A stretch of 64,000 nucleotides of DNA from Legionella donaldsonii (GTDB lineage: Bacteria; Pseudomonadota; Gammaproteobacteria; Legionellales; Legionellaceae). The translations under genes were made by a program, and so were the position numbers. The notes below the pieces were generated by a model. It worked only from the letters and a program-made list of their open reading frames with translations. It ran no database searches and was not told the origin of the DNA. Every line of letters begins with the position of its first letter. The first letter of the stretch is position 1. Of the stretch, positions 17,563 to 26,834 are shown one piece after another. The stretch lies in NCBI RefSeq assembly GCF_900452385.1, contig NZ_UGOA01000001.1, positions 2,489,501 to 2,553,500 on the forward strand. Direction: 5' to 3'.

Positions 17563-18429
17563 TTACTCTATATTTTGAATTTGTTCACGCATTTGCTCAA
17601 TTAACACTTTCATTTCAACAGCGCTCTGGGTCAAAGCAACGGACTCTGATTTTGAACTCAGCGTGTTCGCTTCCCGATTCAGTTCCTGCATCAAAAAGTC
17701 CAGACGGCGTCCAACCGCTTCCTCACGTTGCAGCACTTTTTCGACTTCAACCACATGGGTTTGCAACCTGTCTAGCTCTTCAGTCACATCCAAACGAGCC
17801 AATTGCAGAGCAATCTCTTGTTCTACACGTGTCTTATCGACCTCCAGTTGCAAAATATGTAACCGGGTTAGTAACTTGTCTTTTGTTTGTTCCGTAAGTG
17901 GTGCAACCAATTGCCATGCCACTTTAATTTCATCCTGTAATTTATCTAAACGACTTTGTATATGTACTCTCAATGCCTGCCCTTCGGACTTTCTTACCGC
18001 CAATAGCTGATCCAGGGTTTCCTGAAATAATAACTCCACCTGCTTGCCTAATGCCTCCTGATCAGATTGGGAGGTTTGTATCACACCAGGCCAGGATAAA
18101 ATGGTACTTAACGTTAAATCATTAGGTAATTGCTTAGTCGTCGCCAACTGATGTCCTGCCGCCATTAGACTGTTGACCAGGCAGTCATCGATACGTAGGG
18201 ATTGGGCATCCTTTGCAATACTCTGGAACTTAAGTTGACACTCCAATTTACCACGACTTATTTTTCCACGCATCATAGTGCGTAAAGAAGTTTCTAAAAA
18301 ACGGAAGACTTCCGGCAAACGAAAAGAGACATCCAGATAGCGATGATTCACTGACTTAATTTCCCAGCACAGAATACCTTCATCGAGCTGTTTCTGCACT
18401 CTGGTAAAGGCGGTCATACTATAGGTCAT
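17563..18429 (-). CDS. YicC family endoribonuclease
   Basis: A homologue of E. coli YicC, reported as a single-strand-specific endoribonuclease. It is 288 residues from the chosen ATG at 18427-18429. That start gives the family N terminus [10 protein letters not shown], whereas the upstream ATG at 18444 adds five unconserved residues. Conserved blocks are [35 protein letters not shown] and the C-terminal [21 protein letters not shown] ending in MREQIQNIE. It is divergent from rph and upstream of gmk, both typical neighbours. Confidence 0.92.
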   Translation of the reverse strand: MTYSMTAFTRVQKQLDEGILCWEIKSVNHRYLDVSFRLPEVFRFLETSLRTMMRGKISRGKLECQLKFQSIAKDAQSLRIDDCLVNSLMAAGHQLATTKQLPNDLTLSTILSWPGVIQTSQSDQEALGKQVELLFQETLDQLLAVRKSEGQALRVHIQSRLDKLQDEIKVAWQLVAPLTEQTKDKLLTRLHILQLEVDKTRVEQEIALQLARLDVTEELDRLQTHVVEVEKVLQREEAVGRRLDFLMQELNREANTLSSKSESVALTQSAVEMKVLIEQMREQIQNIE

Positions 18430-18548
18430 AAATAATACTAGCAAAATTTAACGTTGGGCGACTATAAACTAAATTTGTACAAATGCAAGCCCAGGTGCAT
18501 AGTCCGACCGAAAGGTTTATAATCGCCCATTTTTAGTGAGGATTAAGC

Positions 18549-19256
18549 ATGCGCCCCAGCAATCGTGAACCCAATCAATTACGTGCGATCAAAATCACCC
18601 GTAATTTTACTAGTCATGCCGAAGGCTCAGTCTTGGTTGAGTTTGGCGAGACTCGCGTTTTATGTAATGCCTCGGTTATTGATGGCGTACCCCGTTTTCT
18701 TAAAGGCAAAAACCAGGGCTGGATTACTGCTGAATACGGTATGTTGCCTCGCGCTACACACAGCCGGACAGAAAGGGAAGCCAGCAAAGGGAAGCAAGGT
18801 GGCAGGACACTTGAAATTCAGCGGCTCATCGGCCGCTCTTTACGCGCTTGCATCGATTTGAAAGTCTTGGGCGAAAGCACCATTACCCTCGATTGTGATG
18901 TGATTCAGGCAGATGGCGGCACTCGTACTGCAGCAATTACTGGTGCCTGTGTAGCAATGAAAGACGCCCTTTCATGGATGGTGGCACGCGAAAAACTACG
19001 TAAAATGCCAGCATTTAACTACATTGCAGCTGTTTCCGTCGGTATTTACCGCGGCCAACCTGTCCTTGATTTAGATTATGCTGAAGATGTCTTGGCAGAA
19101 ACCGACATGAATATTGTAATGAATGAAGAAGGCCAATTCATAGAAGTGCAGGGTACAGCAGAAGATAAGAGTTTTAATCGTGATCAACTCAATCAGATGT
19201 TGGCCCTGGCAGAAAATGGGATTGTTCAGCTCATCGAAATACAGAAAAACGCCTAA
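18549..19256 (+). CDS. rph: RNase PH
   Basis: A phosphate-dependent 3'-5' exoribonuclease that trims tRNA 3' ends. The 235 residues are standard. [12 protein letters not shown], then GEGSV-like [46 protein letters not shown] and [19 protein letters not shown] are all family blocks that bind phosphate and RNA. It is a single gene facing away from the yicC-family gene and ends at a hairpin. Confidence 0.96.
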   Translation: MRPSNREPNQLRAIKITRNFTSHAEGSVLVEFGETRVLCNASVIDGVPRFLKGKNQGWITAEYGMLPRATHSRTEREASKGKQGGRTLEIQRLIGRSLRACIDLKVLGESTITLDCDVIQADGGTRTAAITGACVAMKDALSWMVAREKLRKMPAFNYIAAVSVGIYRGQPVLDLDYAEDVLAETDMNIVMNEEGQFIEVQGTAEDKSFNRDQLNQMLALAENGIVQLIEIQKNA

Positions 19257-19268
19257 CCCCTACCCAGC

Positions 19269-19297
19269 AAGGGAGCAAGTGAGAAACTTGCTCCTTC
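19269..19297 (+). terminator. Hairpin after rph
   Basis: AAGGGAGCAAG pairs with CTTGCTCCTT around loop TGAGAAA, between the convergent rph and pilT genes. There is no strong T-tract, so termination is plausible but not certain. Confidence 0.5.
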
Positions 19298-19317
19298 CAT
19301 GTCGAACGCACGATCCA

Positions 19318-20346
19318 TTAGCTTAGATGAACACCGCCTTCCTGTATATGAGGCGCTGCAATCAAATTGGATCGCCATAGCTGCATTAAATGTTGTTCCA
19401 GGGTTTGCATCCCCTTAGCCTGTCCAGTCTGCATAGAAGAGTACATTTGTGCGAGTTTATCTTCACGGATCAGATTACGAATAGCGGTATTACAAAGCAT
19501 GATTTCAAAGGCAGCAATACGGCCGCCCTTTATTTTGGGCAACAAATTTTGCGCAATAACGGCTTGCAAAGATTCCGCTAACATGGAGCGTGCCAGTGAT
19601 TTTTCCGCGCCAGGAAACACATCAATGATCCGGTGAATTGCCTTTACTGCAGAGTTCGTATGTAAAGTCGCAAACACCAAGTGACCTGTTTCAGCAGCAG
19701 TCATAGCAAGACGAATGGTTTCCAAATCACGTAACTCACCGACCAAAATAACGTCCGGATCTTCCCTTAAGGCTGAACGTAAAGCTGCATTGAAGCTGAT
19801 TGTATCACGCCGAACCTGACGCTGATTAACCAGGCATTTTTTACTTTGGTGGATGAATTCAATCGGATCTTCAATCGTAAGAATATGTTGAGAACGCACT
19901 GTATTGATGTGATCGAGCAATGCAGCGGTCGTAGTACTCTTCCCCGAACCGGTAGGCCCGGTAATTAATATCAAGCCACGAGAATAAAAAGCAATTTCAG
20001 TAAAAATCGGTGGCAGTTCCAGCTCCGCCATGCTGGGAATTCTTGATGGAATAACACGGAATACTGCGCCAGCACCCCGTGCTTGATGAAAGATATTCAC
20101 TCGAAAACGAGCCAGCTCTGCAATTTCGAAAGCAAAATCAATGTCTTTATTCTGCCTATACTCGTTTCTTTGCTCGGTAGTCATACTATTGACAAGGAGC
20201 TGACTAAGTTCTTGCTGCTCCAAGACTGGAAGTGCTGTCTGATGCAAAGTTCCATCGACACGAATCACAGGGGGTAACCCAGCTGATAAGTGTAAATCCG
20301 AGGCCTTGTTGTCTACTGCAACTACTAATAACTCCTTGATATCCAT
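19318..20346 (-). CDS. pilT: Type IV pilus retraction ATPase PilT
   Basis: A hexameric motor that depolymerises type IV pili for twitching and DNA uptake. The 342 residues match PilT. They include the N-terminal SDLHLSAGLPPVIRVDG, Walker A GPTGSGKST, the Asp box TIEDPIEFIH, Walker B LREDPDVILVGELRD, the His box TGHLVFATLHT and the C-terminal AIRNLIRE retraction motif. It is divergent from yggS-proC-yggT, an arrangement shared with many gammaproteobacteria. Confidence 0.96.
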   Translation of the reverse strand: MDIKELLVVAVDNKASDLHLSAGLPPVIRVDGTLHQTALPVLEQQELSQLLVNSMTTEQRNEYRQNKDIDFAFEIAELARFRVNIFHQARGAGAVFRVIPSRIPSMAELELPPIFTEIAFYSRGLILITGPTGSGKSTTTAALLDHINTVRSQHILTIEDPIEFIHQSKKCLVNQRQVRRDTISFNAALRSALREDPDVILVGELRDLETIRLAMTAAETGHLVFATLHTNSAVKAIHRIIDVFPGAEKSLARSMLAESLQAVIAQNLLPKIKGGRIAAFEIMLCNTAIRNLIREDKLAQMYSSMQTGQAKGMQTLEQHLMQLWRSNLIAAPHIQEGGVHLS

Positions 20347-20529
20347 ATCGATCCCTGTTTTGCAACTATTTATCCCGAACTATCATGCAGAGTAACCCGG
20401 ATTGTGTCTAGCGAACTCATGTTTTCATTCGAAACTCACTTCACGCTAATGAATAGCATTTCGATCGCATTCTATTGTTAGACAGCACAATAATTTGCTA
20501 CCTTTAGGCTTTTTGGGTTGTCTTGAATC

Positions 20530-21216
20530 ATGACCATTAGCGAGCGCGTTCATCAAATTCAAACGCTTATCACTACAGCTACTGAACGTTACGAGCGCGA
20601 AGCAAATACAGTAAAATTACTGGCTGTCAGCAAAGGTCAGTCAAGCGATGCAATTAAACAGGCATTTAAAGCAGGGATCAGTGATTTTGGTGAAAATTAT
20701 TTACAGGAGGCGCAAGTCAAAATGCGTGCCTTATCTGATTTAGCAATTCACTGGCATTTCATCGGCCCCATTCAAAGCAATAAAACTCGGGGTATAGCCC
20801 AAGACTTTGAGTGGGTACATAGTGTCGGCCGCGAAGAAATTGCGATGATGCTGGCTAAATATCGTCCTGCACACCTGCCTGCACTTAATATTTGTCTGCA
20901 AATTAATCTGGATGAGGAAGAGAGTAAGTCGGGTGTCAGCCCAATTCAGGCTGAAAAACTTGCTCTTTTTGTTGGTCAATTACCCTCCTTGACATTGCGA
21001 GGATTAATGACCATTCCTCGTCCTCAAGACAACACGCAGCAGCAATATGAGAGTTTTCTGCGTCTTGCTAGTTTATTGGCTGATTTGAACAAAAAATTGA
21101 ACCTATCCATGGATACTCTATCCATGGGAATGAGTGATGATTTTGAAGCAGCGATTCGTGCTGGTAGTACTCTAGTACGCATTGGCCGCGCTATCTTTGG
21201 TGAAAGACAAGGTTAA
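20530..21216 (+). CDS. YggS family PLP homeostasis protein
   Basis: A single-domain alanine-racemase-like fold that binds PLP on a lysine and keeps vitamin B6 pools balanced. It is not a racemase. At 228 residues it is the usual length. The PLP lysine is in VKLLAVSKGQ. GENYLQEAQ, WHFIGPIQSNK, LTLRGLMTIP and the C-terminal LSMGMSDDFEAAIRAGSTLVRIGRAIFG are diagnostic. It is the first gene of the yggS-proC-yggT group. Confidence 0.95.
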   Translation: MTISERVHQIQTLITTATERYEREANTVKLLAVSKGQSSDAIKQAFKAGISDFGENYLQEAQVKMRALSDLAIHWHFIGPIQSNKTRGIAQDFEWVHSVGREEIAMMLAKYRPAHLPALNICLQINLDEEESKSGVSPIQAEKLALFVGQLPSLTLRGLMTIPRPQDNTQQQYESFLRLASLLADLNKKLNLSMDTLSMGMSDDFEAAIRAGSTLVRIGRAIFGERQG

Positions 21217-21221
21217 CAGCG

Positions 21222-22007
21222 ATGAAAATTAGTTTTATTGGTTTCGGCAACATGGCACAGGCAATTGCGCGTACCTTACGCAATAATCGTGATTACCAAA
21301 TTTTTGCTGCCTCTCCTTCCCTTGCAAAAGGAATTAATGATGATGGCTTTCACACCGACCATGATAATCTGGCAATTATTAAGGATGCTGACGTCATTTT
21401 TTTAGCCGTTAAACCGGCGAACCTGAAAACTGTTTTAACTCAAATTAGCCCTCATCTACCTCCAAACTGCTTACTGGTTTCGATTGCTGCTGGCATGAGT
21501 CTCTCCTGGTTAGCCCCATACTGTCCCACGAACCAAGCAATCGTCCGTAGTATGCCTAATATACCCATCGCTGTGCAGGAAGGAGCCACTCCGTTAATAG
21601 CGAATGATTATGTTACCAACAAACAGAAACACCTAATCGAACAACTTTTTCAAGCCTCTGGCATCACGACCTGGGTTACGAAAGAAAGTGATATTGATTC
21701 ATTGACAGCGTTATCCGGTAGCGGGCCGGCTTATGTCTTTCTTTTCATGGAAGCAATGATTAATGCGGCCAAAAAACTTGGGCTTGACGAGAACCTTGCT
21801 CACAGCTTTACCTTGCAAACCGTTCTCGGAGCTGCCCATTTAGCTAAAAATAGTACCCTTGAACTGTCTGCTTTACGAAAAAAGGTGACCTCTCCCTCTG
21901 GCACAACTGCCGCTGCACTCGATATACTGCGACAACAAGGATTCGAAGAGCTGATATTTCAGGCAATGAAAGCAGCTTGTGAACGCGCACAACAACTGGG
22001 ATCCTAG
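21222..22007 (+). CDS. proC: Pyrroline-5-carboxylate reductase
   Basis: Catalyses the last step of proline synthesis using NAD(P)H. It is 261 residues. The N-terminal Rossmann motif is FIGFGNMAQAIA. FLAVKPANL and RSMPNIPIAVQEGATPL follow. The C-terminal dimerisation and substrate segment is ALSGSGPAYVFLFMEAM, with KKVTSPSGTTAAAL. It starts 5 bp after yggS, with which it is co-transcribed. Confidence 0.96.
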   Translation: MKISFIGFGNMAQAIARTLRNNRDYQIFAASPSLAKGINDDGFHTDHDNLAIIKDADVIFLAVKPANLKTVLTQISPHLPPNCLLVSIAAGMSLSWLAPYCPTNQAIVRSMPNIPIAVQEGATPLIANDYVTNKQKHLIEQLFQASGITTWVTKESDIDSLTALSGSGPAYVFLFMEAMINAAKKLGLDENLAHSFTLQTVLGAAHLAKNSTLELSALRKKVTSPSGTTAAALDILRQQGFEELIFQAMKAACERAQQLGS

Positions 22008-22078
22008 TGATATTCAGCAATAAATCGATGCTATAAACACGCTAGGATAAATTTCTAATTAACCTTTTTTGCGAGGAT

Positions 22079-22660
22079 ATGATGGCGGGATTGATGGCGG
22101 TTACCTATTTTCTGATCAGCCTATTTTTCAATTTGTTTTTGTTTGTTTTATGGTTACGCCTTATTTTGCGTTACTTCCATGTAAGTAGCCTGCATCCTGT
22201 GCACCAAGCGATAAACAAATTAACAGATCCTTTGCTCGGCCCACTAGAACGGCTGATAGGAACAGAAAAACTACCGGCAAAACAGCGCTATGACTGGGTC
22301 TGTTTTGGTCTACTCATTGTTGTTGAAATTATTAAATTTATAGTCCTTGGCTTGCTTCTTTATAAAACCCTCATGCCAATCTCCTATATTCTGTTATTTT
22401 CTGTGGCTGATCTTATTGTTCAACCCTGTAACCTGCTTTTCTATATGATTCTAATCCGGGTCGTTATGAGTTGGGTTAATCCAGCATGGCAACATCCTGC
22501 GAGTGATATTATCAAGATGGTGACCGATCCTTTATTAGATTTAGGGCGACGTTTGGTACCTGATATTTCTGGTTTTGATTTTTCTCCTTTTATTGTTTTA
22601 ATTATTTTAAAGGTGATTACTCTGTTCATGAGTGCATCAATGCCTTTACGACTTGTTTAG
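22079..22660 (+). CDS. YggT family membrane protein
   Basis: A 193-residue inner-membrane protein with a duplicated YGGT domain. Each half has a hydrophobic helix pair followed by the family motif: LILRYFHVSSLHPVHQAINKLTDPLLGPL in the first and VVMSWVNPAWQHPASDIIKMVTDPLLDLGRRLVP in the second. The role is unclear, although the family has been linked to osmotic and envelope function. It follows proC by about 70 bp in the conserved order. GAGG lies before the ATG. Confidence 0.9.
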   Translation: MMAGLMAVTYFLISLFFNLFLFVLWLRLILRYFHVSSLHPVHQAINKLTDPLLGPLERLIGTEKLPAKQRYDWVCFGLLIVVEIIKFIVLGLLLYKTLMPISYILLFSVADLIVQPCNLLFYMILIRVVMSWVNPAWQHPASDIIKMVTDPLLDLGRRLVPDISGFDFSPFIVLIILKVITLFMSASMPLRLV

Positions 22661-22733
22661 CCTATTTTTAAACGGCAAAACTATATTGGGAGAGCTATAC
22701 TTGAATCAAGTTGCAATCATTTTGGACACGCTT

Positions 22734-23300
22734 ATGACTAGCCGATTCGTAACTGCCTTAGGGATAGCCTCTTTTTCTTTATCTTTCAATGTGCTTGCTG
22801 CTCAATCTTTTTATTGTCCACAAAATGCAGGCTACATCAATATTGGTATGACAACAGACCAAGTGATGGCCGCTTGTGGACAACCCTTAAGTAAACAGCA
22901 ATTAAATCGCCCAGTCACTCAAAAAGTACCCATGCAGCAACTCATGTTTAACAATCAGGGTAGTCAGACAGCCTTTTATGGTGTTTGGTCTGTCCCTGTA
23001 GGTACAAATAGCGGCGCACAATTGGAAGTTGATGTGATTGATAATAAAGTGAGTGCCATCCGTCTCAATGGTAATAGCAGCAATGCCTTTTCTATCTGTG
23101 GCGGCCGGAGTATTCAAGTGGGGGATCCCGTCACCTCGGTTTACAACGCCTGTGGTAATCCCTCCGTTGTTAATAATACCTTTATTAATCAACCCATCGT
23201 GAGTAATCAAAAACCAGAATTGTGGATTTATCAGCCTGGACAATACCAATCACCAATTAGCTTGACATTTGTTAACGGCAAATTACAATCCATCGATTAA
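22734..23300 (+). CDS. Secreted DUF2845-type hypothetical protein
   Basis: 188 residues from the ATG at 22734. This start gives a clean signal peptide (MTSRFVTALGIASFSLSFNVLAAQ), while upstream in-frame starts would bury it. The mature part holds two copies of a roughly 80-residue unit. Each has a Gly, a V/T-x-x-V helix and a Cys-Gly-x-Pro turn: IGMTTDQVMAACGQP and VGDPVTSVYNACGNP. This resembles DUF2845/SmpA-like small envelope proteins. It is periplasmic, with no known function. It lies 73 bp after the yggT gene on the same strand. Confidence 0.7.
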   Translation: MTSRFVTALGIASFSLSFNVLAAQSFYCPQNAGYINIGMTTDQVMAACGQPLSKQQLNRPVTQKVPMQQLMFNNQGSQTAFYGVWSVPVGTNSGAQLEVDVIDNKVSAIRLNGNSSNAFSICGGRSIQVGDPVTSVYNACGNPSVVNNTFINQPIVSNQKPELWIYQPGQYQSPISLTFVNGKLQSID

Positions 23301-23320
23301 TTTACAGCGTGGAAATAACC

Positions 23321-23614
23321 ATGAGTGAAACGATTGATGATTTAACAATTGCTTATAGTGAAGATGGAACGGAAACGACTCGCGAACTGGGAAAAGAGGT
23401 ATTATCCAAAGGCGCCTGGACGACGATTATGTTCCGCTACCAGGATTGGGATACGAGTAAAAAAGAGTTCGGCCCAATCAAATACTCAATTAGACGTTAT
23501 CAAAAACGTAATAACCAATACTGGATGAAATCTAAATTCAATATTTCCAGTGAAGAACAAGCGCGAAAAATTATTGATGTTTTGACCACCTGGTTAGCAG
23601 AGAATAAACAATAA
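23321..23614 (+). CDS. Conserved small hypothetical protein
   Basis: A 97-residue soluble, charged protein from the ATG at 23321 (MSETIDDLTIAYSEDG). An in-frame GTG at 23309 would add four residues. The central block GAWTTIMFRYQDWDTSKKEFGP, then IRRYQKRNNQYWMKSKFNIS, is rich in aromatic and basic residues and suggests a beta-sheet nucleic-acid-binding fold. This is inference from composition only. It follows the secreted protein gene by 20 bp. Confidence 0.65.
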   Translation: MSETIDDLTIAYSEDGTETTRELGKEVLSKGAWTTIMFRYQDWDTSKKEFGPIKYSIRRYQKRNNQYWMKSKFNISSEEQARKIIDVLTTWLAENKQ

Positions 23615-23952
23615 TCACCTTAATACTCGGGATTTTTAACTTGCTGCCTCGAAAGAGGCTGGCTTCCGAGAAATCAATATTTTTTGAACAAATTATTTTA
23701 ATTTTGATTTAAAATTCATGTCTTCGCCACGCAATCTGCAAACCAGCACTAACCAAGTCTAGCTTCTTTTCAAATAAGCTGTAAAATTACTCTCAAATAT
23801 TATTATCAATCTGTTAAATTAATTGGCTAAAAAAACTGTATCTTCTTTCTGGGTAAAGACATTTTTAAACTTATTTGAATTTCTCTGTACAGCATTGACG
23901 AAAAATAAAATAAATGTATAATTGCTAACCATAAATTCAATTTAGTTAACAT
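23615..23952. other. AT-rich intergenic region
   Basis: There is no gene in these 338 bases. Near 23644 a small GCCTC-GAAA-GAGGC hairpin could end the preceding transcript. The right end holds the promoter described separately. The rest is AT-rich without visible repeats. Confidence 0.5.
23895..23922 (+). promoter_or_regulatory. Sigma-70 promoter of the 192-residue membrane protein gene
   Basis: TTGACG (23895-23900), a 16-bp AT-rich spacer and a perfect TATAAT (23917-23922). The expected start of transcription is about 25-35 bases before the ATG. Confidence 0.85.
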
Positions 23953-24531
23953 ATGGGAGTGGAAATGGGCGTCCTTAGTTTTTTCCAAAATGTAAAAATT
24001 TGTACAGGTCAAAAAACACCTGATGTAAAAAAGAATTTTTTTCAAAACTATGCAGATCATTTGGATTTTCTGGAAGAAGAGTTTAAGAAAAAAGGTGCAA
24101 AACTCATGGGAATGACCTTTGATGATGGTCTTGCTTTTTTATCTGAGCAAGCGCTGGAACGCTTGAAGATTTTTGAAAGCTTACGTGATGGCCATGATTA
24201 TTTTGATGAAGTCGTTGGTGCCACTGCCATACCGCTTATGAGTTTAGCCGTCGCAACCGTAGCTGCAGCTGCTGCTATTTGGGAAGGTGCTCAAGATTTG
24301 GCAATTCACACTGGTTTTATGAAAGCTAAAGACAAAGTTTCTATCGATAAAGATTTGCAGACATCTCATTATCTGTTGGTCGCTGGCGCTGCCTTTTTAT
24401 TGGCCGCAGCAAGTTTCCTTAAATCGGCTATTAGCCTGATTAGTCGACCTGTGGTTACTGCAATTCAAGGGTTTGATAAACAAGATGAAGTACGCTTTTG
24501 TAACCAAAATGCTATGCTAGGCAATAAGTAA
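23953..24531 (+). CDS. Small membrane protein with two hydrophobic segments, function unknown
   Basis: 192 residues, or 188 from the alternative ATG at 23965. The N-terminal half is hydrophilic and helical (NFFQNYADHLDFLEEEFKKK). Two hydrophobic stretches follow at about 90-115 and 135-160, Ala-rich (AVATVAAAAAIW and LLVAGAAFLLAAASFL). This hairpin-like layout is common in Legionella proteins of unknown role, including some translocated ones, but I see no effector-specific signal. The gene stands alone, with a strong promoter before it and a hairpin after it. Confidence 0.65.
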   Translation: MGVEMGVLSFFQNVKICTGQKTPDVKKNFFQNYADHLDFLEEEFKKKGAKLMGMTFDDGLAFLSEQALERLKIFESLRDGHDYFDEVVGATAIPLMSLAVATVAAAAAIWEGAQDLAIHTGFMKAKDKVSIDKDLQTSHYLLVAGAAFLLAAASFLKSAISLISRPVVTAIQGFDKQDEVRFCNQNAMLGNK

Positions 24532-24540
24532 AATCTTAAT

Positions 24541-24575
24541 CCTTGCCATGCAGTGACACTCTACTGCTGGCAAGG
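24541..24575 (+). terminator. Hairpin after the 192-residue gene
   Basis: CCTTGCC...GCAGT pairs with ACTGC...GGCAAGG, with one bulged base, starting 10 bp after the stop codon. It is GC-rich but lacks a following T-tract. Confidence 0.5.
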
Positions 24576-24612
24576 TGTTACCCCTCTCCAATTCAATTCT
24601 TTTAATTTCCAT

Positions 24613-25050
24613 TCATTTTGGCAATTTACGAAAAGATACAGCAAGGCGATTCCAGCTATTTATGGTAATAATTGCCATCGTCAACTCGACCGTTTCCAAC
24701 TCATTAAAACAGTGGCGGACTTGTTGATAAGTCTCATCGTCAGCCTGTGTTTCTGATAATAAGGTAACGGATTCTGCCCAAGCCAGAGCTGCCCTCTCAC
24801 GCTCAGTAAAAAAAGGCGATTCATGCCAAACAGCCACCGCATGTAAGCGGCGCTCTGTTTCACCTAACTTATGAGCCTCAGTAGTATGCATATCAACGCA
24901 GTAAGCGCAGCCATTGATTTGTGATACCCTTAATTTAACCAATTCTAATAAGGTTTTTTCCAAACCACTTTTGCTCACATGGCTCTCAAGATTGTAGAGG
25001 GCTTTGACCGCATCAGGAGAAACTTTATAATAATCAAGTCTCGTGCCCAT
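24613..25050 (-). CDS. AhpD-like / carboxymuconolactone decarboxylase family protein
   Basis: 145 residues, all-helical. The CxxC-type redox site lies in INGCAYCVDMHTTEAHKLGE, which also has the conserved histidine, as in AhpD-type peroxidase relays (SxxCxYCxxxH). Such proteins reduce hydroperoxides or act as alkylhydroperoxidase partners. No ahpC is adjacent, so the partner is unknown. It is convergent with the 192-residue gene. Confidence 0.88.
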   Translation of the reverse strand: MGTRLDYYKVSPDAVKALYNLESHVSKSGLEKTLLELVKLRVSQINGCAYCVDMHTTEAHKLGETERRLHAVAVWHESPFFTERERAALAWAESVTLLSETQADDETYQQVRHCFNELETVELTMAIITINSWNRLAVSFRKLPK

Positions 25051-25156
25051 ATTTTATCTCCCTATTATAAAGAATAACTCTTTTATAGTAGTAACAACTA
25101 CCCTATTTTGTTAGTATCGAACGCTATTATTTTGTCTATTTGATGAGAATAAAATC

Positions 25157-25600
25157 ATGAAAGAACAAATGCAGTTCTTGGTGAATCTTACTGAAGAGCA
25201 GATTAAAAAATTTACACTTGAAGAAGCAAATAACCATCTTGAAAAATTTCAAGCGCTTAATAAACTAGTCACTTCTATTTGGAGTCTTTTCGAATTATTC
25301 GAGCCAGGTGCTACTAAGCAGCGAACACTAGAACTTATTAATAACCATGCCAGTGGTATCGTTATTGAACAGATGAAAAAACTCCAAGCACTCAGTAGCC
25401 AGTTGCAATTCTTCTCTTCTGAAAAATCATTGGTCAAGGAGGATGCTTTATCTAATTTCGAAAACTACCAGACCATGGCACGTAATTATCTGGCATACAC
25501 GGAATACAAAACCCAATTAGATGATAAGCAAACATTAATTGAGACACATAGACAATCACTTCTTCCCGAAGAGAATCCAGAACGTTGTACAATGTATTAA
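25157..25600 (+). CDS. Helical hypothetical protein with CaaX-like C terminus
   Basis: 147 residues, no signal peptide or membrane segment. It is almost entirely helical, with heptad-like spacing (LTEEQIKKFTLEEANNHLEKFQALNKLV). The C terminus PEENPERCTMY is acidic. It places a cysteine at position -4, as in prenylated CaaX proteins, although the final Tyr is a poor fourth residue. Acidic tails are also common in Dot/Icm substrates. It is divergent from the AhpD-like gene. Its role as an effector is a guess from these terminal features. Confidence 0.55.
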   Translation: MKEQMQFLVNLTEEQIKKFTLEEANNHLEKFQALNKLVTSIWSLFELFEPGATKQRTLELINNHASGIVIEQMKKLQALSSQLQFFSSEKSLVKEDALSNFENYQTMARNYLAYTEYKTQLDDKQTLIETHRQSLLPEENPERCTMY

Positions 25601-25715
25601 GCTTGGCTAATCCACGAAGTTGATTAATGTGGTATTAGAAAATATCGCATTAATCGCTTTGTGCAGTCATTTTCCTAATTGATATCTATTAAACCTATAC
25701 CTGATTACCGTTTTT

Positions 25716-25744
25716 TTGAATCTTCGCCCAAAGTGCTTTATAAT
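25716..25744 (+). promoter_or_regulatory. Sigma-70 promoter of the RND efflux genes
   Basis: TTGAAT (25716-25721), a 17-bp spacer and TATAAT (25739-25744), 32 bp before the adaptor gene ATG. No operator or regulator gene is visible nearby. Confidence 0.85.
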
Positions 25745-25776
25745 CTACCGTTCTATAGCTACTGGGTGCCCTCGGC

Positions 25777-26826
25777 ATGAAATCTCGCTCCATTATCTTG
25801 CTCATGACACTCTTGGGCATCGTTTCAACATCTATCTTTATTTTTCAACACAAGAAAGCGGTTAGTAACCCCATTCCTATGAATGCAATTGCCGTTGAAA
25901 CGGCAGCGGTTACGGAAAAAATCTTAGCAGAACAGTTTGAAACCCTGGGCAGTCTTGCCAGTACCGATAACATCGATATCAGTTCCGAGCTAGCCGGGCA
26001 AATTGCGGCAATTTATTTCAAACCAGGAGCCAGTGTAAAAAAAGGCACTCTTTTAATCCAGCTCGATAATACCGTTTTAAAAAGTGAATTGGCCAGTGCA
26101 GAAGCCAATCTCACGTTAAGTGAAACAAGCTACCAACGTATGAGTGAATTGGCCAAGCGTAAACTGGCCTCGGCACAAGCCTTGGACCAAGCCTCAGCCG
26201 ATCTGCAGGAAAAACAGAATACGGTAAAAGCCAAGAGGGCCCAATTAGAAAAACTAAGCTTACGGGCGCCTTTTTCCGGGACGCTGGGCTCAAGACAAGT
26301 CAGTGTAGGGCAATATGTAAAAGTTGGCCAACCGCTGGTCCATTTGGTCGCCAATCAAAAATTGCGAGTCGAATATAATCTGCCAGAGCGTTACTTACCC
26401 CGTTTACAAGAGGGACAGAAAGTCAATGTGGTTTCTGATGCTTTTCCTAAAAAAATTTTTCAAGGCGTGGTTAATTACATTGATCCGGCAGTTGACCGCG
26501 AAACACGAACTATCGCGGTGGAAGCGTTGATCGATAATCCGCAACGCATACTATCTGCGGGATTGTTTGTGCGAGTCAGTCACCAGTTTGGTGAAAAGAA
26601 AAAACGTCTCCTAGTTCCCGAAGAAAGCCTGATTCCAACTATCCATGGTCAAAAAATCTTTGTATTACGCGATGATATAGCCGTCGCTGTCCCTGTTGAA
26701 ACAGGCGCGCATCATGCCTCAATGACCGAGATTTGCAGTGGCTTGCAAGCCGATGATATCGTTATTGTGCGAGGTCAACACAAGCTCAAGGAAGGAAGTC
26801 ACGTCATTGATATTCATGAAGGGTAG
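25777..26826 (+). CDS. RND efflux periplasmic adaptor subunit (MexA/AcrA-like)
   Basis: Links an inner-membrane RND pump to an outer-membrane channel. The protein is 349 residues. The N-terminal membrane helix (about 5-23) lacks a lipobox, so it is anchored by that helix and not as a lipoprotein. A biotinyl-lipoyl half-motif (AAIYFKPGASVKKGTLLIQLD) follows, then an alpha hairpin (about 100-150), the second lipoyl half (LRAPFSGTLGSRQVSVGQYVKVGQPLVHL), a beta barrel and the membrane-proximal domain. It is 8 bp before the pump gene. No outer-membrane gene is adjacent, so a TolC encoded elsewhere is likely. Confidence 0.93.
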   Translation: MKSRSIILLMTLLGIVSTSIFIFQHKKAVSNPIPMNAIAVETAAVTEKILAEQFETLGSLASTDNIDISSELAGQIAAIYFKPGASVKKGTLLIQLDNTVLKSELASAEANLTLSETSYQRMSELAKRKLASAQALDQASADLQEKQNTVKAKRAQLEKLSLRAPFSGTLGSRQVSVGQYVKVGQPLVHLVANQKLRVEYNLPERYLPRLQEGQKVNVVSDAFPKKIFQGVVNYIDPAVDRETRTIAVEALIDNPQRILSAGLFVRVSHQFGEKKKRLLVPEESLIPTIHGQKIFVLRDDIAVAVPVETGAHHASMTEICSGLQADDIVIVRGQHKLKEGSHVIDIHEG

Positions 26827-26834
26827 GAAATAGA

